Shown: positions 1 to 11,800 of the stretch, piece after piece
Position numbering within the stretch: position 1 is the stretch's first letter
Layout: every line of letters starts with the position of its first letter
DNA from: Ectobius pallidus
Taxonomy: Eukaryota > Arthropoda > Insecta > Blattodea > Ectobiidae
Length of the DNA: 64,000 bases
Direction of reading: 5' to 3'
Assembly (NCBI GenBank): GCA_964059195.1
Contig: CAXKWD010000002.1
Coordinates: 167,716,559-167,780,558, forward strand
Made by a program: the position numbers and the translations under genes
Notes under the pieces: generated by a model
Database searches by the model: none
Seen by the model: the letters and a program-made list of their open reading frames with translations, nothing else
Told to the model about the DNA's origin: nothing

Positions 1-1798
1 ACATAATGAATAACGAGAGACAGGTGGGATACGATGGTACACATCTTTGCAAACACTTTACTGTAACATCGATTGAAACGACCTTCCTTTCTTACCTCAA
101 CCAAACCAGGTCCATCTAGTAGTAGGCGTAACCAACTCATTTTCACGATTGGTACAGTATCTATGGTGTTTGAATTCAAAGTCAGACATATATATACGCA
201 ATATAATATTCCATTTTATCCTTAACAACATTTATTACTGAACAATAAGGCAAGAAATAAATGAAATATGGAAAACTAGTGGGCCTAGGCCAAATTTACA
301 GTGAAGGGCTGGAAGCATCACGATATAGCCTGTGTACCGGTACATAGGGTATGTAATTAATTTATTATACCTGCACGTACACGAACATAATTATAACAGC
401 CCTTTCGTGGCTATGTACATGACTTTGCACCTAAAATGTCCACTAGTCGAACGGCAATAAAAGCGAGGCTATGTCGAACTCAGAACAGTGATTTCGTGGT
501 GTTGCTTTGCCTTGGCAAGGATGCCTTGGATTGCACACGTGTAAGAATTATTCTGTAAAACATAAATGTTATTTTATTGAAATGTACAGACTGTTAGAGA
601 GAATTACATAACACAATGAACAGAAAAACTGTAAACGTTGCACCTTATTGCTACCAAGAATAGATTAATGAGTCATCGTGACTGGCAGACAGAGAGAAAG
701 CGAAACAAGCGGCCATGAAAGAAACCAACACAAATTGCTCCAGTGGAATGGCTTCGTAGCAGAGTAACCGCGATATATTCAAGCGTTTGGAAACCTCGAT
801 ATTGTAGCAATGGTGCACAGGTTTTCTTAGAATACCCCGATATTACTTTTACCCTGGTTACAAAACAGCTGAGAAAATCGCAGAATGGTGCACTCAGGCA
901 TTAGAGTCGTCCACAGCCCGCCTTTCCCCTTCGTGGGGTTCCATATAGTACAATATCCTAGACGGAAGCCTGCTGATTACTAGGGTAAGGCATTTGATGA
1001 TTTTGCATCTTTTTTATATGAAGGTTAAAAGATAGCTCGAATATATTTAAAAATGTGTATCATGAAATAATTGATTATAAAAGGAAAATTTTTTTGCTTT
1101 CTTTTGCATTTTTCGTTATTTTCAAGACATAGGTCTTTTTTGGCAATATTTAGGTGTTTTTCGGCATTTTTAGGTCATGTTAGTCAAGGAGCTTTTCCAT
1201 GTTCAAATCGATACTTTCAGACAGCAGATAATCGTTTTTATTTGAGAATCTCCGCCAAGTGTTCATAGTTCATTTTAATTCAGGTTTATTGTAAACGCCA
1301 TAGCAGTTTGTCTTGTAGCAATAAATAATTTTCTTTTTCGCTAAGGGTGTCCAAGTAGTATAAATTTACTTACTTCTTTAATAACAAAATAAGTGTGTTT
1401 TAAATTGTAAAGTCATAAGGCATTGTCATCCATTACGTTGATTTTAGCAATTCATTACTGTAGGCTAGTGTGCCTAACAGAATTTGCTATAGGATTTTTC
1501 GGAGGACCACTGGATTAAAATCCAGAAAATGCAAATTGGAAAGAATAGGAATGATATAGGAAGCAGGAGAGATTGAATTATTACTTTATTCTTCAGCTCC
1601 TAGTAAACTGCTGCTTCTCTTCTTTCTTCTAGCTGTGCTTAATATTTAATTAATATTGATTTTATTTCACTTGGAAATTTTTAAGGATAATGTCAAAGGT
1701 TATGTATCTTGTTTATAAAAGGTTGTTTTCTTAACAAGAACCTATAGTAATTTTATTGTCTTATTTGAGTACAGGTTGAGCTATATCTTGCTCAAAAA
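1..1798. other. AT-rich intergenic DNA, no gene seen
   Basis: Reading frames are short and show no recognisable domain. There are T-rich stretches around 1085-1190. I see no terminal repeats or tRNA-like sequence that I could support. Confidence 0.6.
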
Positions 1799-2182
1799 AT
1801 TACTACGGCAATTTCTTTAGATTGCTCGTAGGAAAGGAGGAGCTGCAAGTATGCCAAAACTCCAAAAAATGATAAATGCTGAATTACTTGTTTAGGCTAG
1901 TAATTTGCTAGACCATTCCTTGGTCTTTGTGAGTTATGCCATATTTTATTCAAAACTACTACGGCAGCATATTTAGCTTGCACGTAGAGGAAAAGGAGGA
2001 GCTGCAAGGATGCCAAAACTCCAAAAAATGATAAATGCTGAATTACTTGTTTGGCTAGTAATTTGCTAGACCATTCCTTGGTCTTTGTGAGTTATGCCAT
2101 ATTTTATTCAAAACTACTACGGCAGCATATTTAGCTTGCACGTAGAGGAAAAGGAGGAGCTGCAAGGATGCCAAAACTCCTG
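1799..2182. repeat. Short tandem repeat, unit about 157 bp, ~2.4 copies
   Basis: The block beginning TACTACGGCA recurs at 1801, 1957 and 2115, giving periods of 156 and 158 bp. Each unit holds the phrase GGAGGAGCTGCAAG followed by ATGCCAAAACTCC. The first unit is the most diverged and the second and third are nearly identical over their overlap; the third is cut short near 2182. No coding function is evident. Confidence 0.85.
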
Positions 2183-4279
2183 GACAATTATAAATGCAGT
2201 TTCTACTTGTATGCAAACAAATTTGCTGAGTCCTCTAGACTCTTGTGAAATTAACCATATATTAACTGTATGTAGTACTTAACTTGTATAGTGACTGCAT
2301 CTGATGAGAATGTGAATGCATTACCCGGACTATGGCTAATTAGGCGAAGTACAGTTAATGTTGCTGTAGATCATCCTGAACGGTGGCCAGTAGCGAGTCC
2401 TTCCATGGCTACGAGCTACGCTCCACGAAGTTCTAGGGATGTCCTCGAATCCACCTCCAAGTGGATTAAGTTGTGGCTGCTGATGCTGGTTCCATGATGC
2501 GTAGTTATATGTAGATACTGTACAATAATATATTCAGACTTGTGGTCTGTTGCTAAATTTGGGGCTGTGCCCTTACGCAACGACGATCGGTGAAGACGTG
2601 AATAAAGTCTAACGGCCACAAAATGCGTTCACATAATCATCTTACAAAAGAGTCATTCAAAAATTCGATGGAAAGCTAGTCTGGAGCTTTCTAGATGCTT
2701 CCATCCTAAAGCAGGCTTTTATTAAACAAAGTAGCATGCAGTACTCTTTCTGTAACACACAAAAAGATATATGAGAGTATCTATTTTATTAAACAATATG
2801 CCTTTGTGGAGAAATAAATAAATTTCTCATGAGACTTAATCTAACTGTGCAGTACACTGTCCTTAAAGGCAAGTATAGCTAATCGATAGTCCGCTTGAAG
2901 TGCTCTACGCCGTTCTGTCCATAGGGGCAAGTAAGAGCATTATCGATTATCAGGCTGGCAATCGATATCTGATCGATGCCGGCAAAGCAGCATTCTGTTG
3001 CTAGTTAACATTAATTACTGAATTCAATGGTAACAGTTGATAATAACTGGAATAAATGTGCAAACTATTCCTTAGCTAATAGCATTATAGCTCATAATAG
3101 ATATTTTCTTTATCTAAATGTAAATAAAGAGATACAAGTGTGCCAAGAATTCTGTTTGCTAGTAACTGGCGTTAGTGCCATCTAGTGACTTGTATTTATA
3201 CTTCATTACTAGTATTTGCTATAAAAGTATAATAAATGGGCTCTAAGCTCTACGAGCTTACAATTACTTAAAAAAAACAATTATTAGTAATAATGGGTAA
3301 ATTTATTGGTCTATTTTTATTTCTTGACATTTATTCACTATTTTTAGGTCATAAATGCATTTTTTATTTGGCATTTGTTCACTATTCTATGGTCATTAAA
3401 TGCCTTTCCCTATTGATTACACTATTGGAATAGCGTTACAGGCAAATTCCATCAGCTTCAAACTATTATAATGCCCCTCTTTACAGTGATACACTCGCAC
3501 TGTGCCAATATATGCAAGTGAACGGATCTTCTCCTATATAAAATACACACACCTCGTTACTGTGCCAATTTATTTAGTGCCAGTGAATATAAGATAAGAT
3601 TTTTACAAAATATACCTTCCAATGACTTTTTCAGTTACAGAATTATTTTAAAACTGGCATGAATGTTAGGAAGATTATTTAAGGAGCATACTGTACTGTA
3701 CTTCCAAGAAATGAGTGTTTCCCTGCCACTAACCGCAAATATAGTACGGAGGAATGAAGATGCTAAGTTAAGAAGTCAGACAGACAGCCAGCGTGAGGGG
3801 TGGAGCAGGTAGAAAGAGCCTTCATACAATGCGACATTCCAAACATTCACTTCTTTTAGTCCAGTGTCCATTCAGTTGTTAAACATTACACTACAATTAC
3901 TCGTAAGACTGTTAAAATGAAGAGAGATGTTACACTTCAAGAGAAACGAGAAATTTGTGAACTCAGTAAAAGATTTTCCCAAGTCTAGCCAGCAGGCTAT
4001 TGCATTACATTTTTCATTATTGTGGGGGGAAACTGTTCGTCTGAGATGCTTAGGAAATATTGTGAGAGAGAAAATAATGGTTATTTGCCTTTTCATAATA
4101 CAGTACAGTAAATTAACACAGCGCAGTATTATGCCGTTTTTATTTTAAAAATGAAATTTCGTTTTGTGCTACTCTCGCTAAATGTTAGAGAACGGATGGT
4201 GGCATTATATCGAGGGTTGAATGTATTATTTTGAGGTTAGGGGTAGTTGGGGTGGCTGAGAATCGCCTTGGTCTTAAGG
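2183..4279. other. AT-rich intergenic DNA, no gene seen
   Basis: Only short frames without recognisable domains are present. I found no paired terminal repeats in this stretch. Confidence 0.55.
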
Positions 4280-4735
4280 TATTAATTGTATTACCTATCC
4301 AACATAACAATAGACTTTAAAAACTATCTTTAATTTTTTCTTAGAAATTACTACTCTAATGGGGGTGAAAATTAACACTTTGCATAACATTTCAATGTTT
4401 TTGTTGATAATATTTAGGTTATTTGGTAATGCAGGTCTCTGTTTTGCTTCCCTAATACTTATCGTGGGCTTAGGTGTGCGTAAAATTCAGCCTCTTGTTA
4501 CGGTTGTTCATAAGGACTTATCTGTGTTACCTTTCCAATATCACACAAGTAAGTAAAGGACTAGTTTTAATTTTTCGTAATGAACTACCCCCTTTAGTGG
4601 GGGTGAAGATTAATTCAGACGGACCTAACTCTTTGTATAGCATTGTCGTATTTTTTGTTAATAATATTTGTTGGTTTTAGATTTATTGTTTCAAGGTTGG
4701 TATTGCAGGTCTCTGTTTTACCGACTTAACCCTAT
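4280..4735. repeat. Imperfect tandem duplication, unit roughly 250-275 bp
   Basis: Two diverged copies of the same string of landmarks follow each other: a T-rich stretch, TAGTGGGGGTGAARATTAA-like sequence (near 4358 and 4598), a TTTTTGTTAATAATATTTG-like stretch, and GCAGGTCTCTGTTTT (near 4432 and 4708). Spacing differs between copies, so this is an old duplication. The phrase CAGGTCTCTGTTTT also occurs in segment A of the large array (near 8002). Confidence 0.6.
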
Positions 4736-5568
4736 TTTCTGGCTTAACTCTGGTTTGGGTTGTCCTAGGAGGGTGGGGGTGACGTCATATCACGACGATG
4801 GATGTCCATAGAGCGTAAATGCAGAAACTGTCTTGCTTTGATGGGGCATTGCGACGATAGGCTTCGGCGGCATAAAGAGGCTGTAATACTACTGGGTGGT
4901 CAATAATAGGCTAATAGAAATAATACAAACAATGAGAATACTGGACAAGACAATGACCGTAATACAAATAATAACAAACAATTCAAGACAAAATCAGGAC
5001 ACTGGATATATTAATAAGTAGGGTCCGTATGTTTATGACATTTATGTCATGTTTTTTTCTAGCTTTCATTTCAGTCATAGCATTGATTTAAACAAGAATT
5101 GAATGTTCTCGTCGCTTTTAGATATATTATGTATGTCATAAATGTATTTGCATATTTATGTAATTTTCACAGTTTAGTTCATATTATGCATATTTCCGGG
5201 ATTCAAGATCATATTCCGGTTAAATGGTTGACATTTTTAAGAAAAAGACTGTAGTCCGGATTTTCATCTATGTGCAAAATCAGCGACATTTTAAGTGGTG
5301 GTAAAGCCGTTTTGGATGAAGACGATCTACGTCCAGAGTGCAGTGAACTGACGTGGTTCAAATATGCCCCCATAACGTCGTGTGAGATTGAAAGGAGGTA
5401 CTGAGGTTACAAGACTATTTTGACTGACAACTGGAAAACATTGCTTTTTGATAATTTGAAGATGCAAGAGATCAAAGCAGAAAATACTATTTTTAAGTTA
5501 AAAAACATTAATTATATTCGTATAATATAGACTTTTTGTGTGATTGTTTTGTCATATTTTTTGTTATA

Positions 5569-6269
5569 CAGAGTGCTTCAGAAAAATGTATACACACTTT
5601 GAAGTGTCAAATAAAATCTATTTTCCGTTCTACGAGGTTAAATTTCTGGAAATGGAAAGCTTAAAGTCCAATTTGAAAAATAAATTGCTTTCTAATGAAA
5701 ATGTGATTGTTCAAATATTCAAAATGGTGGCCTTCAGCATCAATACATTTCTGAGTACGAGTCACCACTGATTCCGTACATCGTACCAAAGTGTCCAATG
5801 AGATTTCTGCGCACACCGCTTGAATCTCATTCCAAAGTATGTCTAAGTTACGTTGTTTACATTTGTACACATCTTTTACTGGGCCCCATAAGAAGAAATC
5901 CAGTGGCGATAGTTCTGGAGAGAATACAGGAAACTCGATTGGCTCCCTGCGTCCTATCCACAGCCTTGGCAAATTTTGGTCCAGGTATGCTCGTACGTCC
6001 TTTGACACTGCGGTGGAGAGCCATCTTGTTGGTAATAAAACTGTATAATGCACGAATGGCAGGGAATATGGAATGAGCAAGCATTGTTTGGTACTTTTCA
6101 TTGTTGGATGATTATGGCACGTTTGTTGGACGATTGTTGAATTTATTCCGCTGCCATCTGTTGAAGAAATATAACATTACTTTCTCCCAGAAATTTAACC
6201 TTGTAGAACGGGAAATAAATTTTCTATAACAGTTAAAAAAGTGTGTATACATTTTTCTGAAACACTCTG
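5569..6269 (-). mobile_element. Tc1/mariner-superfamily element, internally deleted, nested in a hAT element
   Basis: The termini are inverted repeats of about 32 bp beginning CAGAGTGYTTCAGAAA, and TA dinucleotides flank both ends (5567-5568 and 6270-6271), the usual Tc1/mariner target duplication. The element is only 701 bp and carries just the C-terminal part of a transposase on the minus strand, so it is a deletion derivative that cannot move on its own. It lies wholly inside the hAT element at 5019-6341 and is therefore the younger insertion. Confidence 0.85.
5661..6101 (-). pseudogene. Transposase C-terminal remnant (Tc1/mariner superfamily)
   Basis: An open frame of 146 codons holds the stretch SPELSPLDFFLWGPVKDVYK, typical of the C-terminal catalytic region of insect Tc1/mariner-superfamily DDE transposases (usual form: SPDLTPLDFFLWG). 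What is missing is everything upstream: the DNA-binding region and the first catalytic aspartates. The start codon is arbitrary because the frame begins inside the domain. It reads toward the element's left end, and its last codons run into the left inverted-repeat side. Function as a transposase is excluded by length; it is a relic. Confidence 0.85.
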
Positions 6270-6349
6270 TATTTAGTTATTTTTAAGGTCATATTGACTT
6301 GCATATATCTGACTTTTGAGGTCATAAACATTCGAGCCCTATTAATAAG

Positions 6350-7904
6350 TAGGGCTTAGCACAAATAATAGAGATATTGCACAAATTCTTCCACTGTGTA
6401 GAAACAATTATTGGTGGGTTTTTTTTAAGTTTCTTACTGAACTGCATGGCAGTTGCATATTTGGGTCATTCCCAAACAAATTGCCGTTTTGCCTCCTGGA
6501 CAGGATCCCCAGATTGAACATTCAACTTCGGTTTTTCTAAACGACTGGTCTTCCATGGCATCATACCACTATTGCAGTTTACGAAACCGCATAGGAATCA
6601 TGAATTTTCTCGTTTTGTGATTGTATATGAGTTTTTGAAGTTGGTGGAACGTATTGAATTTGTAATGAGTGTTACCATTGTTCATGTCCTATTTCAACAT
6701 ATTCTCAGGTTTTTAAAAGATAGAAATGGACTCAGCTGTTGTAAGTGACCCGTGAAGCCGGATCATGGGTAAGAATCTAGTTGGTATAACTGTTAAAAAA
6801 ATAAAATAACAAATAAAATAACAAATTTAAAAAAATTAGCAAAGAAATTGGTCTGCGTTTAACAGTGGTTACCGGCGGTAATTTCTGAACATGTTCCATG
6901 GTCGGGGTCTCTCGGAGCTCGCGTATTGCTAAGTGAGTTGGGAGCTGGACTTCGTCGCGAGAGCATGTAGCCAGGAATGTTCTTTTTGATGAGGGGCGTG
7001 TCAGCGTTCTACCGTCGGGTGTGACTGCTGTTTCTGGGTGAGATGAAACCATTTTTCTTTCTTTGAGTAACATTCTAAATTATGAATAATTCAGTCATCT
7101 CACCGTTTTGGCCTGTCTAAATTTACGTAGTTCAACATAAATCGTGCTTTGGTAAATTTCATCTTATTTTATTCTAATTACGTGTTTTGGCATTTGAAAT
7201 TTCGTCCCCTCTATTAAATTTTGTTAATTTAATATTTCTCGTTTTTTATTAATTATCTTCAGTTATTCTCCAGACCTCTCTACGCGAAGCAGTTACTTCC
7301 GGTAACCAATAGTTAAAACAAGTTATCGTATAGACCAGCATCTTGCCTGAAAGTAAAATTATAAAACTTCACAAATAACAGATTTTGTATAACAAGAAAG
7401 TAGATTGGTGGAGATACAGATGATGCGTACTTGGTACATTAAATTTTGAGTACTGGAAAAATCCTTAATTGGGAATTACCTTGATAAACGGTTGCACTTG
7501 GATATGGAAACTTATAGTTAGGTTAGTGCATTGCCGTGAATTCTTAAGAGAACAAAGAATCCCTGCTGATTCATTTCTAGACATTATCAGAAAGAGAAAA
7601 GTGCTATTTGTAGGTAAGTTCCGTAATAGGTGATTTCTAAGTCACAAGAGTTATATACAGGGTGTTCCCAATTTTGTTATGTTAAAATTTACATAAGGTC
7701 ATAAGTTTCTAAATCGAACTTTAGGTTTCAGGATATGCATTATCCAAATAATTGGCCGTTATTGTCCCAGTATTGTACTGATTATATTATTATGGACTTT
7801 ATGGTTTCGAGTTATAAAGAATCAAAAAAAGGGTGTACCAGGGATATAGACTGAGTAATCAGAGTTTCCACCTTTACAATTTTGCAGGGAATAATTCACA
7901 TGAT
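6350..7904. other. Left flank of the large array, no gene seen
   Basis: AT-rich sequence with short frames only. A phrase TATACAGGGTGTTCCC occurs near 7655, a motif often seen at transposon ends, but I could not find its partner. The last bases before 7905 (AATAATTCACATGATAAG) faintly resemble the sequence that precedes segment A inside the array. Confidence 0.5.
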
Positions 7905-8577
7905 AAGATTTTTGGTAGGGTTATGTATAAAAAGGGTATATGCAGTAAATATATTTGATGCTAATATTTGAATAGGGGGTTATATTCACTGAAACTTGTA
8001 CAGGTCTCTGTTTTAATTAATTTATTCAAGCTTCTTATATTATCGGTATCTGAAATAACAACCTAAGCATCCGCCATATACAGGGTGAATACAGAATTTA
8101 AGAAGATATTTTGTGGGGAACTGATTTTAAAATAGCCTTTGATATATTCAGATAAATGCACTGTACATACTGAAAATAATTTATTCGATTACAGAGGCTT
8201 AGGATTACATGGTGTAATTCTTTATGTATATGTAAAATGTTTAATAATTTAGGGAGACTTGTGATACTTTGGTCTCTGTTTAACAGTGGAAGGTGTTTTT
8301 CCTATATATTACTAATTATAAATCACAATTTTGTTGTCAATAAATCTGTTACCAAAACCTCTGTTGTATCTTCTGGTAGAAATCGTAACTTATGTTTCCC
8401 AAATTCATATTTCAGAGCTTTTTGATTATTACTGGGGTTCGTGGGTTCAGCATTAACTTGTAGCAGGGCGTTTACACAATTTAGGTAAAAATGTTCAAAA
8501 CGAAGATCTACTTCATAAGTCGTATGTGTTCTTCCAACATATACATGAACGTCCTTCACTAAGTGGGGGGCGCAACA
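7905..8577. repeat. Segment A, copy 1 (left edge of the array)
   Basis: This 673-bp segment separates successive units and is the only part present at both outer edges. It does not begin with TG, and no purine tract precedes its internal copies, which argues against it being a complete LTR. Copy 1 differs from the others at 8108 (T instead of A) and 8114 (G instead of A). It contains the minus-strand frame 8323-8559 and ends with TGGGGGGCGCAACA, a plausible primer-binding site for the element that follows. Confidence 0.85.
8323..8559 (-). pseudogene. 3' part of a minus-strand reading frame inside segment A (copy 1)
   Basis: Seventy-eight codons ending at a TGA. The C-terminal 65 or so residues equal those of the longer frame at 33008-33414, with one substitution (R for G). 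A one-base insertion near 8540 relative to the right-edge copy shifts the upstream frame, so here the frame loses the upstream half. No domain is recognised. The same sequence recurs at 16551-16787 and 24780-25016. Confidence 0.4.
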
Positions 8578-8582
8578 AAACG
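8564..8582 (+). promoter_or_regulatory. Candidate primer-binding site of the Gypsy element (unit 1)
   Basis: TGGGGGGCGCAACAAAACG begins with TGG, as expected for pairing with the CCA end of a tRNA, and sits upstream of the gag leader where a primer-binding site belongs. Equivalent sites occur at 16792 and 25021. I cannot name the tRNA. A near copy with one more G lies at the right edge of the array (33247-33262). Confidence 0.4.
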
Positions 8583-9015
8583 TGTTAACGCAGAGCGTAG
8601 TTAGGTTTTAACGATCATTTTTCTAAATTTGCGCTCTGCTTCGGTTAACTAAAATCCCGAAGTTTTTGTATGCTTTTCCAAATTTTGTATAAATTTACGC
8701 ATTTCTATTTTTTGCATTGTTTGGGTCTGCTTCCTAAGTGTAGGGCGGATCAGCATTTTGCATTGCCATTTATAGTAGTACAGCTTTTCAACTTATTATA
8801 AGTCGACTTACCTTTTATGCTTTGCTTAACAAAAAACTGGCTTGAAATTATTAATTTCGCTTAGTTTTCATAATCATTTAGGTCTGGGGTTCAACTCTAT
8901 TAAAGCTTTGCCTTCATTATTCTAATCTAACTTTGATCAATTTTTCATCCAGCTTATTCTAACCTAACTTTAAAATATTTTCTGCCTGGTTTTCTTGGCT
9001 ATTGAATTTTCAAAA
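8583..9015 (+). other. Gag leader of unit 1, with a hairpin
   Basis: Untranslated leader between the primer-binding-like site and the gag start. GTTAACGCAGAGCG at 8585 can pair with CGCTCTGCTTCGGTTAAC near 8631, forming a hairpin of about 14 paired bases with a bulge. Units 2 and 3 carry GTTATC in the left arm (16816, 25045), which weakens one pair. Confidence 0.5.
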
Positions 9016-10630
9016 ATGAGTAATAGATCTTATGTCCCTATAGAATTCCTTCTGAAAGCAGACATTGTTTACGAAATACTTATCCGTGGAATTAAAGTGA
9101 ATTCGGATGATTCAGTATAAAATTTGTCCAAAATGTTAAAAGACAATTTGTCGATTCCGGTTGATTCTATTCATCTGAAAGATATTAAAGTTGATGACGA
9201 AATACAGATTCTAGCTTCAAAAATTGAAGAAATTTCTGAACAGTGTCGTGAACTTGAGGAGGATGGACAAATTTCTCAAAAGCAGGCAAGACGCCTCATA
9301 GCTTAATGTGACCATGTTTCAAATAGAATTTCCGATTTACTACAAGCTGGTTTTTCTCTGGATTACAGTGAGATATTAAATTCACTCAGTATGGGAATTG
9401 GATTACAAAAGGATAAAATTAAATTGCACTTGACTGAAAATCTTAACAGAAATTTTGAAACTAACCATACGACGGTAATGGCAGCTGTAGATATAGGATC
9501 TCCTAACCCATTTCTTGGTAATGAACCGGTAGTTACTAATGAACTTCAAAACTCACCACCGCCGTTAGTTACTAAATTACAGTTTGACTTTAGTAAAGAT
9601 TTTTGTAAACTTCCGCACCCTTTAGGTAAATTAGAACAGTTTAGTGATACTACATTGCAGGAAATAGTTCAGTTTTTGCTCTTTCTCTGTGAGCTTAATA
9701 CTCACAAGGGGATGGTACGAACCTTCATGTCGAAACCAACCCTCAAATTTTGTACACAAAAAATTAGCTGCCAGTTCGAACTGCAAGTCTATGAAAATCA
9801 CGTCACAATATCGCGAAAAAAGCATTGTCAGAGCGCCTCATCCCGTCTAGCAGGGATGCGGTCTGTGGCTGAGGTACAAGGTCTTGAGCGAGGCATGCGG
9901 GCAGTCGGCGCAACACAACACTGTAGTCACAACATACAGTTGCATGATTACTTCCCCATGCACAGAACAGCTTGTTTTAAACTTTACTATTCAATAAATG
10001 TGAAACAGAAGTGCCTAGTGTCGATAGAATGGGAAATGCACAAATTTGCTTTGCACCATGCACATCGAAACAAGTGCTCCCATATCACATTCTGCTTCTT
10101 CACACTTGTGTTGGTTCGATAGTTTATAGCAACTGAAAGCACATTAATTGGATTCAACACGTCTGTAGAGACACTCATGGTGACTTCCTTCTATTATCTG
10201 ACAGACACACAGATCGCAATTCATCACTACGGTCGTTGTTTATACTGCTATAAAGAAGAAGGAAGCCCGTGTTCGATAAGAATGAGTCACGTAAGTTGCA
10301 GTAGTCGCTACAAAGATCCAGGAAAACCAACTAGGTCGCTTCCAAATTTCAAGCTTCAATTTAATGGTCTCACAGTTCAAACTGGCAGCTAATTTTTTGT
10401 GTACTATTCCATTTCAGGATGACCTACATGTGTACAGAATTTGAGGGTGGGTTTCGACATGAAGGTTAGTACCAACCCCTTGTCAGGTCGAATTGTTTGG
10501 TTTTTCCCAGAAGCAGATTATGGCTTTGTGCTTTGCTCGCCTAAAAGGCGGTCTTAAGCAACTGGCCGGTAGTACAGTTAAACTAGATAAAGATTTAAAG
10601 TACTTTCATGAATCAATCCTTGATTATTAA
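9016..10630 (+). pseudogene. gag: Gag N-terminal remnant, unit 1
   Basis: Gag would form the retroelement particle. The frame opens at ATG 9016 (MSNRSYVPIEF), is stopped by TAA at 9118-9120 and by TAA at 9304-9306, and otherwise continues in the same frame to 9704. There it is cut by the DNA transposon at 9705-10482. After the transposon the frame resumes at 10484 and meets TAA at 10628-10630, beyond which the same frame continues as the gag-protease ORF. The region has a heptad-like, Glu/Lys-rich middle (SKIEEISEQCRELEEDG) that may be a coiled coil. The assignment rests on position upstream of the zinc knuckle and protease, since Gag is poorly conserved. Confidence 0.7.
9705..10482. mobile_element. 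778-bp non-autonomous DNA transposon inserted in gag (unit 1)
   Basis: The ends are inverted repeats of about 50 bp beginning CAAGGGG; a second 32-bp paired block (ACACAAAAAATTAGCTGCCA) lies further in, offset by ~31 bp on the right side. The direct repeat TCA flanks the element (9702-9704 and 10483-10485). Removing the element plus one TCA joins the two gag parts in frame, which confirms both boundaries. A 3-bp TNA duplication is compatible with PIF/Harbinger and also with CACTA-like elements; the superfamily is undecided. No transposase frame is visible. Confidence 0.85.
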
Positions 10631-11800
10631 CTTCCATCCCGAGCTCGCGTGCGATTTATGAATGAATTCTATTACAGAGTCCAAAGGGAAGGGGAATCCT
10701 TTTCTGATTATGTAAAGCAAATAAGATCTTATGCCCAAATTTTTCGTGTAGATTGTTCTGAAGCTCAGGTAGTTGAGAATATTTTGGTAGGCATGTCGCC
10801 CCAGGCTAGGAACATGTGCATGTTTGAGAAGAAGCCTGCCACCTACGAACAATTAGACCTATTATGTGCTCAGTTACATACGATTCATTTTTCTGACTCC
10901 TTACGATCGGAAAGAGTAGGGCATATTCCCACTACTTCTATAGGGAGTGCTTTGAGTAATCCACAGGAAGACAAAACTTCGGCCCATTATGTAGACCGTA
11001 GGAGTTGTTATTTTTGCAAGAGACAAGGTCATATTCGTAGATTCTGTCCCAATAGGCCGTCTGGGAGCAGTAGGCAGAAAACTTATGAATTTAGTCGGAC
11101 TTTTCATTGTGAGCCTGGGTCCCCTTGTTTTTCTATCGATAAGGCTGAACACTCGGCCCGTGTTCAGGGATTTACCGGCAGATGCTTACCGTATATTAGA
11201 TTGGAATGTGCGAACTTGGAAGTTGTGGGCCTCTTAGATAGTGGGTCTACAATAAATATAATGTCAGAATTTATCTACAATAATTTGAGTAGTAAGCAGA
11301 AGAAATTCACCTTAAACAATGAAAACATTGCATGCTTAGTTGCTAATTCTTCGTCCATGAAATTTTTAGGCTGGACCACTTTGAAAATCAAAATTGACAG
11401 GTTCTCTTGGAAGGTTAAGTTTTGGATTGCGCCACCCTTGTCTGTCCCTTTAATTCTCGGAGTGCCTTTTGGGGAAGATACCGGTGCGGTTTTGGATTTC
11501 GCTAATGAATATGTCTATTTCAAGTTTTCCCCGGATATTAGAATCCCTTTCTACAAAGGATCTTTTGCAGAGAAGCCTGTCTCTTGTAAAAAGGGGGACG
11601 TACTGTTAACAGCTGAATCTGGGATCGATTCCGGTTGGGATACTAAGCCATGGGGTTTGTCTTTGAACCATTTAGCCCCTGAACAAAAAGAAATCTTAAG
11701 TGGGATTTTGGAGGCTTTTCCGGAAGTCTTGACTACTAAGTTGGGGCTCACTCATTTACTTGAGTACGAGATTGAGTTACTAGACACCCCCAGTGCGTAG
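10631..11800 (+). pseudogene. gag-pro: Gag C-terminus and aspartic protease, unit 1
   Basis: This is the longest open frame of the element, 383 codons counted from the ATG at 10649, although the frame is open from 10631. Residues ~1-80 are the Gag C-terminal part (Tyr-Val-Lys-Gln, VENILVGMSPQAR). Residues 120-133 form a CCHC zinc knuckle, C-X2-C-X4-H-X4-C, which binds RNA. Residues 190-285 are a retropepsin with the catalytic LLDSGST motif (DSG at 197-199) and the later hydrophobic ILG (268-271). The frame ends at a TAG (11798-11800) where a frameshift separates it from the reverse transcriptase. Product in the family: nucleocapsid and polyprotein-cleaving protease. Confidence 0.85.

Larger units (their letters stand above)
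5019..6341. mobile_element. hAT-type non-autonomous element, interrupted by a Tc1/mariner-type element
   Basis: The ends are inverted: TAGGGTCCGTATGTTTATGAC at the left pairs with the reverse complement of the right end, which reads TAGGGCTCGAATGTTTATGAC. The 8-bp direct repeat TTAATAAG flanks it at 5011-5018 and 6342-6349. An 8-bp duplication with TAGGG ends fits the hAT superfamily. Removing the nested element at 5569-6269 leaves about 620 bp without coding capacity, so this was a MITE-sized, non-autonomous element. Confidence 0.85.

Noticed and set aside
9705..10482. Open frames inside the gag transposon (for example continuing gag to 10122)
   Set aside because: They run from gag into the transposon by chance; no transposase similarity is visible.
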